A stretch of DNA of 64,000 nucleotides from Caenorhabditis elegans (lineage: Eukaryota; Nematoda; Chromadorea; Rhabditida; Rhabditidae). Below are positions 32,401 through 42,549 of this stretch, piece by piece. A model generated the notes under the pieces. It did not search any database. It had not been told where the DNA came from and saw only the letters and a program-made list of their open reading frames with translations. How positions within the stretch are numbered: position 1 is the first letter of the stretch; every line of letters begins with the position of its first letter. Location: the NCBI RefSeq assembly GCF_000002985.6, contig NC_003281.10:1736001-1800000 (forward strand), written 5' to 3'. A program made the position numbers and the translations under genes.

Positions 32401-34344
32401 AAACACATTTTTCCAGCCATTTTTACTCCGATTTGAGCGGTTTTCAAGACTTTTTAGAAATGTATCCCCCTTCCCCCCGACTCCCCCACTGCCAGCCACC
32501 ACAAAAAGGTCAGCTCGCCGAGCAACAACAAAGAAACTGTAATTATATAGTGCTAATGGCCGCATAAAAAAGGGTGTTAATGTAAAATATTTGCATACCA
32601 TCTGATCACTTTTCTGGAGGGCATCCTTTGAGTTGGTGAGTTTCAGCTTTTCCAGTTTCAGGCCTCGTTGGAGGAGTTCTCGGCCTGGAAATGTGTTACT
32701 TTGAGGTGATAAAATAGTGCTTTAGTGTACTGAGAAGTACTAAGGTTGTACAAATTTGAGAAAAAAAATTAAGGAAAAAAAATTGTTGAAAAAAAATTTT
32801 CAAAAAAAAATTTTTTTTGGAATTTTTTTTGGGATTTTTTTTTGTCTAGAAAAAGTCAACTTTTCCCAAATTTTTGTTCAAAATCACATACCACTTTTCA
32901 TTAGGAACACCTCATTCGGTTGAACCATTTCTTCCTGAATATCCAGCGATTCCCACCGTCCCGCGGTAAACTTTAGCTTTTGATAGGAAATTGGCTCCAT
33001 TGTGACACCGATTTTGTAGTTCAAGTGCTCGCAGAGCCCTTTGAATGCAAATTCCAATATTGGAAACAAATTTCTGCAAAAAAATATTGAAAACTGACAA
33101 AGTTATGGATTTTCGAAACTTTTCGAAATTCTAAAATTTCAAGATTTTGGGTTTTACCGCGAAAAGACTTGGGGGCTACTGTAGTTTTACAATTTTTGTA
33201 TGATTTTATAGGTTTACAAAAATAAACATTTTCAGATCTACAATTTAAGGCAAAAATGAGCCGAAAATCTTTAAAACTGACAAAGTTATGGATTTTTTAA
33301 ACACTAAAGTCCATTAATTTCCCAATTTTCGACATATTAATTCCAATTTTTCAAATTCGGTGGCCTAACTTTCCGAAAATGTAGTTTTCTTGGCCACCAT
33401 GCAATAGGAGGTGTCAACTGTGAAATTTTACAATTTGCATTGTTCAATTTACGATTGGTGGCCTAACTTTTGCCATAAATTTTGGTTTTCTAGGCCACCA
33501 AACAAAAAAGCTCGGCCATCACAGATAAACCAATGATTTTGTTGATTTAGATGAACATTTAGCTGCATATCTTCTGAAAACTACTCAAAAACCAGGGATT
33601 GAAAATTGGTGGCCTAACTTTTTCCAAAAATTTGGGTTTCTAGGCCACCAAACGAAAAGTTCGACCGTCACTGAAAATTGAATGTTTTTTTTTCTTTTCC
33701 GTTGCAAGTTTTGAAACAGAAAAAATAAAGCAGTTGAAATATCAGGAAATGTGTGAAAAATTCAAAAACTGGCGTTGGTGGCCTAACTTATGCCAAAAAT
33801 TTGGGGTTCTAGGCCATTATTCAAAACTATTCAAAACTTGTGAAGAATTGTTTTAAATATGAATTTTAATATTGAAGAACTAGACCAAATTGCTCAAAAA
33901 TGACCCATTTGAAATCGGTGGCATAACTTTTGGATTTCTAGGCCACCTGAGGCAATTTCGGGGGTCATTTGAAAGCTCTCAGTGGTCTGAAAAAGAACGT
34001 ACCTTCCAATTTTCGTAATAATCATCTCATTACACTGCGAATCGAATTCCCGCCACAATGATTTTTCCATAAGCGCCACGTGGCATTGCATGCTGGAAAG
34101 GTATACCAAAAAAAATTTGAGACTGAAAAAAATTTAGTAATAAAAATTTTACAACAAAATCGCGAAAAAAATGACTCTAGAATTGCTCAGAACATTATAG
34201 GCGGACCCCCGCCTACATTCGCACCTTGAAAACGCCACTGACATTCTGGGAAGTAACTGACCCCCCTTGAAATTATGCGTACCTCCTAATGGAATAGTTA
34301 CAGTGTGAATGGATCACCCCAGATGACGTTGAGATTTTGGACAT
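29458..34344 (-). CDS. Divergent T-box transcription factor
   Basis: Six exons: 34283-34344, 34003-34092, 32892-33073, 32599-32684, 30987-31118, 29458-29886; all phases agree, 326 residues. A full T-box runs from residue about 24 to 204: VALMEKSLWREF, NEMIITKIGRNLFP, then KLKFTAGRWESLD, LKLEKLKLTNS, the QSMRQYMPVLNIYEI strand, FPETKFIAVTAYQ (172-184) and NKFAQGFRE. These are the DNA-contacting landmarks of T-box proteins, although the HPDSPATG-WM segment is replaced by KSGRELLQRG, a divergence seen among fast-evolving nematode tbx genes. Residues 205-326 are Ser/Asn/Gln/Pro-rich, a likely regulatory tail. It should bind DNA in the nucleus. The first coding exon stands behind TTTGTGCAG (ends 34359), either an SL site or a junction with an upstream exon at 34.94-35.06 kb. 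AATAAA at 29423-29428. Which tbx gene it is cannot be told by eye. Confidence 0.92.
29940..30885 (-). repeat. Seven-unit tandem array, about 147-bp period, in last T-box intron
   Basis: The phrase TTTCTAGGCCACCAAC recurs at about 29981, 30130, 30275, 30425, 30569, 30713 and 30858, spacing 144-150 bp. Each unit also carries AGACAAGAATGGTGGCCTAA, so GGTGGCCTA and TAGGCCACC in the same unit can fold into a hairpin. It almost fills the 1.1-kb intron between the exons at 30987 and 29886. Confidence 0.9.
31472..31484 (+). repeat. Long C homopolymer tract
   Basis: Thirteen or so C bases followed by TCCCG, in the T-box intron 31119-32598. The rest of that intron is AT-rich with loose repeats of 'TTTTTAATGCAAAAATTCAAA' type. 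Confidence 0.9.
33350..33960 (-). repeat. GGTGGCCTA hairpin repeats in T-box intron
   Basis: Four to five copies of GGTGGCCTAACTTTT, 12-20 bases, GGTTTCTAGGCCACC. Each is a 9-11-bp inverted repeat with a short loop. Same family as the array at 29.9 kb. Confidence 0.85.
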
Positions 34345-34938
34345 TTTATTTTTGGCATCTGCACAAATATTGTACCTATATACATAAACTAGGCTGTGCC
34401 TATTTTTAGGTCTCACCACGAAAACTACAGTACCCCTGGGGTTTCGTGGCGGGACCCAACTTTGTTCAAAATTCACGAAAATAGGGTGTGTTGGGGGTCG
34501 ATTTGAAGGTCTCGATGAGATAAATACGAATTTTAATAATGCAAATTTAAAAATTAAAAATTGAAAAAAAAAATTGTTTTTTTGAAAATTTAAAATACTA
34601 CTTTTTTAATAAATTTTTTAGGTGATTGGGTACTGTAGCTTTCGTGGTGAGACCCAGAAACTTCGATATGGGCCGAATTAGGCCGAAATTGGTGTCATTT
34701 TGAAAGAAATGATGAGCTGAAACTGAATAATTTAGTAAAAATTCTCAAAATTTTCAGGCTCTGGCTGAAAATTTCAAAAAAAAAATTTTTTTTTCAAGAA
34801 AAACATTTAAAATTTCATAACTTTGTCAGTTTTCAAGATTTTTCCACGATTTTTAGCTCAAAATGTGCCCAAATTTTATGCTCATCACATATTTGACTGG
34901 AACTTTCAAAACTTCCCGTCAAAAAACCGCCCACACAC

Positions 34939-35060
34939 CGGTAATCTGCTCCGTTTGCCTGTTAAACAGCAAATCGTGAGCATGAACGTATTGATGTGGC
35001 AGTGAAGCCGACACGATGACGTCACCGAGCCGAGCATGCAACGTGGCGCGGCCCCGACTT
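34939..35060 (-). CDS. Orphan exon, possible 5' exon of the T-box gene
   Basis: An open 122-base segment, GC-richer than its flanks, bounded on the minus strand by AGCTCCAG and G|GTGTGTG. It encodes about 40 residues including SRGRATLHARLGDVIVSASL and PHQYVHAHDLLFN. Its phase (1) fits the next exon downstream (AT|GCC at 34358), so it could be spliced to the T-box gene ahead of MSKISTSS. RLGDVIVS is also reminiscent of nucleoside phosphorylase-superfamily proteins, but the evidence is only one short phrase. No further upstream exon is seen to 36.5 kb. It may be a real alternative exon or a gene relic. Confidence 0.4.
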
Positions 35061-35289
35061 CTGGAGCTAAAAACTAATTTTTCTGAAGCTACCGTAATCA
35101 TACAGTACTCCTACCGTACCACTATTGTACCACTACAGTACCCCGACTATATCCCTACACTAAGCCCAACTCACTATCCCTCCAGAAGCCAAAACGTCAC
35201 AGACTACAAAGACTACATAGACTACAAACTATGGACAAACGGAATAAGCGCTTTATATATAGTAAACGATATATACAACAAAGATTAGA

Positions 35290-36480
35290 CAAAAAGTTCG
35301 GGCCCCACCACCACGAAAAGTCTTGGGCTACTGTAGTTTTGGAGTAATTTTGTATGATTTTATAAATTGTTCAAATTAAAAAATTTCAGATCTACAATTT
35401 AAGACAAAAATGAACCGAAAATCTTTAAAACTGACAAAGTTATGGACTTTCGAAACTTTTCGAAAATTTCAAATTTCAAATTTCCCAATTTTCTAGATTT
35501 TCATCCTTTTTTTTTTTTTGAAAAATGTATGTAGATCTAAAACTTATCAAACCTAAAAAATGTAAAATTACCGAAAAATTGGAAAAACAAAAACTTTTGG
35601 TGGCCTAACTTTTCCATACAGTCGGTTTTCTAGGCCACCAAACGAAAAAGTTTGCCCCTCACTGAAAATTCAATTTTTTTCCTTTTCCGTTACAAGTTTC
35701 ACAAAAAAAAACCGCTTGAAATCGGAGGAAATAAACCAAAAACCGGTGATTTGAAGTTGGTGGCCTAACTTTCGCAAAAATTTCGTTTTCTAGGCCACCA
35801 GCTGAAATCTTTAAAATTGTACTCAATTTTGCCATTTTTTATACTGTGTTATCAAAAATGGAACGGAAATCAACCAAAGACAGTGAAAATATAGAATATT
35901 AAAATTGGTGGCCTAACTTTCTCAAAAATTTAGGTCTCTAGGCCATCAGATGCAAAATTTTGGCCATCACTAGTAAACTTGACGTTTTCGTTAAGTTGGT
36001 TGTAATATTACTGGGAAAAACTATCAGAAAATATGGAAAAATTGCCTTAAACCAGCATTTTAAAGTTGGTGGCCTAACTTTCGCAAAAATTTGGGTTTCT
36101 AGGCCACCAAGTAATATGGGAGTCATTTGAAAGCTCTCAGTGAGCTGAATTCAATGGGAATGGGTCGGCTTTCTGGAATTGAAAAATTTTCTAACAAAAA
36201 ATCAATAAAGATCGAAAAGAAATTGTAATTTTTAAGATTTTTTCGGAAAATTTGCAAAACCTTTGCTGAAAACCCTGCTCCATTGTACTCATCTCGTCGA
36301 GACCTTTCAAATGACCCCCATCTTGACTAGATTCCGTCAATTTTTTCACAATTTGGGGTACAGTACCCCTTCGTGGCGGGACCCAGAAATTTCAAAGTTG
36401 GCGGAATATAGTCGATATGGGGGTCATTTGAAAGCTCTCAGTGAGCTGAATCCAATGGGGATGTCGGTTGGGAGAAATTT
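35290..36480. repeat. Intergenic repeats between T-box and eak-7 genes
   Basis: Three or four GGTGGCCTA hairpin units (about 35597, 35757, 35905, 36067) and several GGGTCCC/CACGAAA modules. Sequences such as GTCATTTGAAAGCTCTCAGTGAGCTGAAT recur in shortened or inverted form at 36120 and 36420. No gene seen. Confidence 0.75.
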
Positions 36481-36645
36481 CTGAAATTAAAAAAATTCTA
36501 TCAAAAAAAATCAAAAAAAAAATCGATTTATTCATAAAAGTGAAATAGTTTCTTTACAAGTGAGTGTTTGCTAATCAATACTATGCAATAAATGAACACA
36601 AATTTTTTAATTTCCATTGGAATTATCGATTTTTCCCTCGGGAAT

Positions 36646-39600
36646 TTACTTCTCAGAAGTCTCGGAGGCGGTGGCTGCTTCCACGTAGGCCGCCTGAGCA
36701 TCTCGTTTTTTCGATTCCATCTCCATTTGAGCACGTTCTGTCGAAAATTGGAATCCGGCCATTTCCAGAAGAGTTTTGTCCGGGTTATCGTCCCAATTTC
36801 CGGGCAGTGGAACCCGCTTGTGCTTTTCAGTCTGAAAATTTTTGAAAATTAGGGGTAAAAATTGCCAAAAATATGGAAAATTTGGAGCAAAATTTTACGA
36901 TTTTCAAGTTAACATCAATTTTAAATTCTTAAAATGATATATAAAACTGTTAAAAAATCACTGAAAATGGCCGAAAAACCACATTTTCAGATTGGTGGCC
37001 TAGAAATCCCAAAAGTTAGGCCACCAAAATTTTGTTTCGCTAAAATTAAACCAAATAAGGCGTGACAACACGATTTTAGCATCTTAATATTATATAAAAA
37101 TGCAAAAAAAATCAAGAAAAATGGCCGAAAAGCCACATTTTCAGATTGGTGGCCTAGAAATCCCAAAAGTTAGGCCACCAACTTTTTTCCACAAAAAGTT
37201 TATTCTAGGGGTAAACAAGAGTGAAAAACTCGATTTTTAACTCAAAATTTGCGAAAAATCACAAAAATGTCAAGTGGTGGCCTAATTTTTGCACCTGGTG
37301 GCCTAGAAATTGCAAAAGTTAGGCCACCAATAAATTTTCTAGATTTTTTTTTGGTTTTTCCATGATTCCACGCTTAAAAAGTTGAGAAAAACCCGTTAAA
37401 TTGGCGAAATCACAAAAATTTCAAGTGGTGGCCTAGAAATTGCAAAAGTTAGGCCACCAATAAATTTTTAGGGGTTTCACAAGTTTTTACAAATATTTAA
37501 CAACAAAAAATAAGGAAATCACAAAAAAAACCGTTGAAACCGCAAAGATTTCATCCGGTGGCCTAGCTTTTGCACCTGGTGGCCTAGAAATTTCAAAAAC
37601 TCGGCCACCGGTAGCTGTTTCATTTTTTTGGTCGAACAAAAACTGAAAAGAAAAACGGAAAATAGGCTGAAATTACAAGAATTTCAAGTAGTGGCCTAAC
37701 TTTTATATTGTGTGGCCTAGAATTCCCAAAAGTTAGGCCACCAACTTTTTTTTCTACAAAAACATTTATTATAGGGGTAAAAAAAGTGAAAAAGATAAAA
37801 ACCCGTTAAATTGGCAAAATAACACAAAGGGTGGCCTAGCTTTTGCACCTGGTGGCCTAGAAATCCCAAAAGTTCGGCCACCAATTTTTTTTCGGCAAAA
37901 AACACTTTCCAGGGGTAAAAAAGAGTGAAAAACTCGATTTTCCACTCAAAATTTGTGTGAAAAATCACTAGAAATCCGATTTTTTCCATATTTTTACCTG
38001 CTGCTTCTGCCAATTTTTGAGTTTCTGCTGATCGGCTAGAGTGCCGGCTCCCGCACAGCCCCAAACTTCAATATCTAGAATCTCATCGAAATCCTTTTCG
38101 ATTTTCAGCTCATTTTTGAAACTTAGGCCATAAGCCGACGAGCGGAGCTTCAAATTGCAATAAATCGAGTTGGCTCCGTCGATTCTTCGAATATTCGGCA
38201 CAATTTCGAAGAAACTAGTGAATGTACCGCCAAATCGATTGCCAGAGTGCCTGAAAATTGGGGTTTTTTCGGTTAAAATCGCGTCCGTGGCCTAGAAATT
38301 CCAGAAACTCGGCCACCAATAAATTTTTGAAGGTTTAAACAGTTTTTGCAAGAACGTCACAACAAAAGCTGAAAAAATTACGCAAAACAGGGTGAAGTTA
38401 CGAGAATTTCAAGTCGTGGCCTAACTTTTGCACTTGGTGGCCTAGGGATTCCAAAAACTCGGCCACCAATAATTTTTTGAAGGTTTAAACAGTTTTTGCA
38501 AGGATTTCACAACAAAAACTGAAAAAATTACGAAAAATAGGGTGAAATTACGAGAATTTCAAGTGGTGGCCTAGAAATTAGAAAAACTCGGCCACCAACT
38601 CAAAATTTCGGGTTTTTATTGTTTTTTTTTTCAGCAAAAATTATTAATTTTCACTGAATTGATGTGAAAAACACAGCTGGCCTAACTTTTCCAATTTTCT
38701 AGGCCACCAGGTGCAAAAGTTAGGCCACCACTGTAAAAAGTCGGGTTTTCGGCCGATTTTTCTGATTTTTTCGGCGATTTTCCAGTTTTGAGCGCATTAT
38801 CAGCCAGGAAATTCAAAATTTTTCCCAAAAATGCCCAGATTTTTTCCATTTTTCCTCAACCTCCACTCCTGATCAGCGGCGATCACCACAACACGGCCAT
38901 CTTTCATTCGGAAAATGGTTACTGTAGGTCCACGATAGTCGAAAACGAGGGTCTCGAAGCGATTTGTGCTGATTCCGTGTTGAAGTGACGTGTAGAGTGG
39001 AGTCCAGTGGCTTTCGCCCGACGTTTCGGTGGGTTTTGCCGGAAAATAGACGGCGGGGAGTGATGATTGTAGATACCACATTTGGAGAGGTGACAGAATG
39101 TCTGAGGAGTAGTCAGGGTTGATCTGGAAGAAAGTTTTTAGGAATTTTTAAAGGATTTTTGAAAAAAAAATTTTGGTCCAAAAAAAAATTTTTTTTTTTG
39201 GAATTTTTTATTGCAATTTTTTTTCCAGCAAATTTTCACATTTTTCACTTAAAATTTTGAATTCAGCTCGTCAAGACCTTTCAAATGACCCCCGACAAGC
39301 CTATATTCCGCCAACTTTGAAATTTCCGGGTCCCACCACGAAGGGGGGTACTGTAGTTTTCGTGGCGAGACACAAAAATTTTCAAAATTGACGGAACCCA
39401 GCCAATATGGGGCTTATTTTAAAGGTCTCGGCGAGCTAAGTTCAATGGAGCAGGTTTTCAGCAGAAATTTGCACAAATTTTCCCGAAAAAGATCTAAAAA
39501 TTACAATTTTAGTGTCAGTAACAGCCGAAACCACACGATTTTGGACGGCTTGCGTGAATTTTTCGCAATTTTCCCGTCGCCACCGGATTATCGATTGAGT

Positions 39601-41417
39601 CGCCTCATCGCCTGTTTTTCCATCTGTCTGAAAAGCTAAAATTATTGAAAATCAGTGAAATTTCGTGTAAAAAAATCAATTTTTCCCCGAAAAAGTGTGA
39701 AAACCCCTATCGAATACACTTTAAACACCAAAAAATTGGCCTTAAAACCGAAAAAATCAGCCCGGAAAGTCGGTGGCCGAGTTTTGGGTTTATAGGCCAC
39801 CAAGTGGAAAACTCGGCCACCACTCGGATTTTCGCCGTTTTTTCGCGGAAAATTGAACTTTTTTTAGCCAAATTTTCAAATTTTAACTCTAATTTACCAT
39901 TTCTTCCACCAAAATCTTGATAAACTGCTCATCGCCCTGAATCGCCCCGGCGCCCGCCGAATCTGAGCAAACTTTGAGAAAGTGGTGCACTGGTTGGAGA
40001 ACTGCAAGAAAAAATGGTGAAAATTTGAAGAAAAACCGAGAAAAATGGCCTAGAAACCCATTCCGTGGCCTAGTTTTCCGGAATTTTGGGTTTCTAGGCC
40101 ACCAACTCAAAAATGGTGGTTTTCTTGCAAATTTTTCGGAATTTTGACTGAAAATATGTGAATTTATTGGAAAATTACTGAAAAATGCAAAAAAATGGCC
40201 TAGAAACCCATTCCGTGGCCTAGTTTTCGCGAAATTTGGGTTTCTAGGCCACCAACTCAAAAATGGTGGTTTTCTTGCAAATTTTTCGGAATTTTGACTG
40301 AAAATATGTGAATTTATTGGAAAATTACTGCAAAATGCAAAAAAATGGCCTAGAAGCCCATTCCGTGGCCTAATTTTCGCGAAATTTTGGGTTTCTAGGC
40401 CACCAACTTAAAAATGGAGTTTTTCTTGCAAATTTTTCAAAATTTTGGCTGAAAATATGTAAATTGGCTGGAAAATTGTTGAAAAAAGCAAGAAAATGGC
40501 CTTAAAAACCCAATCCATGGCCTAGGTTTCCGGAATTTTGGGTTTCTAGGCCACCAACTCAAAAAAGGTAGTTTTCTCGCAAATTTGTCGAAATTTCGGT
40601 TAAAATTATGTAAAATAGCTAGAAAATTGCTAAATAAGAGAAAAACATGGCCTAGAAACCCGCCCCATGGCCTAGTTTTCGCGAAATTTTGGTTTCTAGG
40701 CCACCAACTTAATTATGGTGGTTTTATTTTAAATTTTCCGGAACATTAGCTGAAAAAATGTAAATTTGTTGGAAAATTACTGAAAAATGCTAAAAAAAAT
40801 GGCCTAGAAACCCACTCCGTGGCCTAGTTTTCGCGAAATTTGGGTTTCTAGGCCACCAACTCAAAAATGGTGGTTTTCTTGCAAATTTTTCGGAATTTTA
40901 GCTAAAAATATGTGAATTAGCCAGAAAATTGTTGAAAAAAGCAAGAAAATGACCTAGAAACCCACTCCGTGGGCTAGTTTTTGAGAAATTTGGATTTCTA
41001 GGCCACCAACTTTTTTTCTTGGTTTTTCGATCGATTTTTTGACGAAATCTTCGGTTTTTTCAGCGACTTCATTCGAAAATCCTCACTTTTCACATAAATA
41101 TCGGTGGAAGTTCCGTATAATGGCGTGAATTTGTCCATAAATTGCTGGTGAGTCACTAAATTCGAATTTGTGTCGCCTGTGAGGTATTTCATGAGACTTC
41201 CCGATAGATCTTGCTGGAAAATGCTCTGAAACTTAAACTTTAGAGAAATAAATTGAAAAAATCGATAAACTTTAAGTTTTTCCGCTGAAATTTCATTTTT
41301 TCCGTCGGAAATTCGCGTGAAATAGGCTTCAAGTGTTGGATTTGAGGCTTTTTCGATTTCCGAGCCAACTTTCTCGGTTTTCACATCACTTTTATGCTTG
41401 CTACTATCGTTTCCCAT
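36646..41417 (-). CDS. eak-7: TLDc-domain protein, EAK-7/MEAK7 orthologue
   Basis: Seven exons: 41271-41417, 41087-41225, 39898-40001, 39505-39627, 38861-39123, 37998-38250, 36646-36831; all phases agree, 404 residues (human MEAK7/TLDC1 is 456). The N-terminus MGNDSSKH is a typical N-myristoylation signal. Residues about 50-180 are the EF-hand-like helical region. The TLDc domain (about 178-345) shows [88 protein letters not shown] basic, glutamate-rich tail ends TSEK. In C. elegans EAK-7 acts at the plasma membrane in parallel to AKT-1 to restrain DAF-16/FoxO; human MEAK7 supports mTOR signalling. The ATG lies directly behind ATTTTCAG, so SL trans-splicing is likely. AATAAA at 36527-36532. 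Intron 1 is only 45 nt and in frame, so it could be retained. Confidence 0.94.
36990..37960 (+). repeat. GGTGGCCTAGAAAT hairpin repeats in eak-7 last intron
   Basis: Six to eight copies of GGTGGCCTAGAAATCCCAAA followed by AGTTAGGCCACC; each is an 11-bp inverted repeat around a loop of about 15 bases. Orientation is the reverse of the copies at 33-36 kb. It fills the intron between the exons at 37998 and 36831; more copies lie in the next intron (38290-38740). Confidence 0.88.
40040..41020 (-). repeat. Seven-unit tandem array, about 150-bp period, in eak-7 intron 2
   Basis: TTTCTAGGCCACCAACT recurs at about 40091, 40241, 40392, 40543, 40693, 40845 and 40995, spacing 150-152 bp. Each unit holds ATGGCCTAGAAACCCA and GTGGCCTAGTTTTC as well. 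It is a second amplification of the family arrayed at 29.9-30.9 kb, again with seven copies and again almost filling an intron (40002-41086). Confidence 0.92.
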
Positions 41418-41809
41418 CTGAAAATGCGGAAATTTTGAGTTTTTAAACTTCAAAGCAGAAAAAGTATATTTTTTCAGCGAAAAATACACGAAAATCAGTC
41501 ACTTTTAACTTCCTGATGCACATTTTGCGGTGGAAAATTGCATTAAACAGCGAAAATCACCGATTTTCGCGATAAAAATTGGTTGGAAATGATAAAAAAT
41601 GTGGAAATAAATTTATTTTTTTGAATTTTTCGTTCCAACTACGGTACGCAAGTACGCAAACACGGTCACGCGAAAATGCGGACAAGTGGATTTTTTCATC
41701 ATTTTATTTATTTTTCGAGCATTTTTCTTCGATTTTCGCTGGTTTTTAATCAAATTTTTCAATTTTTTTGCTAAAAAAGTTATTTTTCTACTTATTTCCA
41801 GCAAAAACC
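41418..41809. promoter_or_regulatory. Shared divergent promoter region, eak-7 and 50-residue gene
   Basis: The two start codons face away from each other, 392 bp apart, each right behind a splice acceptor. One diverged ACGCAAACAC repeat lies at about 41640-41665. No core promoter motif stands out. Confidence 0.4.
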
Positions 41810-42244
41810 ATGATTTTCCCGGGAGCCGGTGGTCCAGAACTCGACAAAATGGCGTCGGAAAAGGTGAAGAAGGATATTGGCACGTTTATCACGTTTGGAC
41901 TCCTAGTTGAAGCCGGTAAGCATGGAAAAAGGCGAAAAAACGAAGAAAATGAGCGGAAATTATTGAAAAAAATCGCGAAAAATTGGTTTTTCCCGAAAAA
42001 AAAGCGAATAAGTTGAGAAATCGTTTAAAAACTCACGATAGCATCCATTTTCTGAATTATTTTCTTCATTTTTGTCAATTTTTTCAAGAAAAAACACGAA
42101 AAATCATCTATTTTAACCCGAAAAACACGCGGAATCGATCAAAAATCAGCAAAATAACAAGAATGACGTCACTTTTATTATTTATTTATTCTTTCAGCCG
42201 CATTCGCCGCCCACTACTTTGGAATCGACGGAATTCTCGTTTAA
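41810..42244 (+). CDS. 50-residue single-pass membrane protein
   Basis: Two exons, 41810-41915 and 42198-42244, phase 1 junction: MIFPGAGGPELDKMASEKVK then KDIGTFITFGLLVEAAAFAA then HYFGIDGILV. A charged N-terminal third precedes one hydrophobic helix (about residues 23-42). The ATG lies eight bases after a TTATTTCCAG acceptor (SL-type), and AATAAA at 42290-42295 lies 46 bases after the stop, so this is a credible compact gene despite its size. Size and layout (short LD-containing N-terminus, Lys-rich stretch, one tail helix) recall the 51-residue TOM5 subunit of the mitochondrial outer-membrane import complex, but the match is weak and only suggested. Other small mitochondrial or ER subunits are equally possible. 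Confidence 0.8.
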
Positions 42245-42549
42245 ATCGATTTTTTGGCTAGTTTTTTGTTAGCATTATCGGAATTTTTGAATAAAAATCA
42301 AAAAATCAGTGGAATTTGCATTTTCAACGGGGAAAAACGGATTATTTCGCGGAATCCTCAGTTCCCGCCAATATTTGCGGCGAATTTTTGCAGATTTTCG
42401 TGTTCAGAAGCCTGTGGAGAATGATTTATTATACGCAGGATATTGAATTTTTTCAGATTTTCCCAGGAAAAATCGACAATCTCCGGTGGCTTTCAGCGGA
42501 AATTAGGCTCCAACACGTTAATTTTGGACTCTGGATGAAAAATTGAATG

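Noticed and set aside
36564..36852. Two plus-strand ORFs of 86-93 codons
   Set aside because: They are antisense shadows of the last eak-7 exon.
38788..39081. Plus-strand ORF and a second minus frame
   Set aside because: Shadows of the TLDc exon, whose correct frame carries the conserved motif series.
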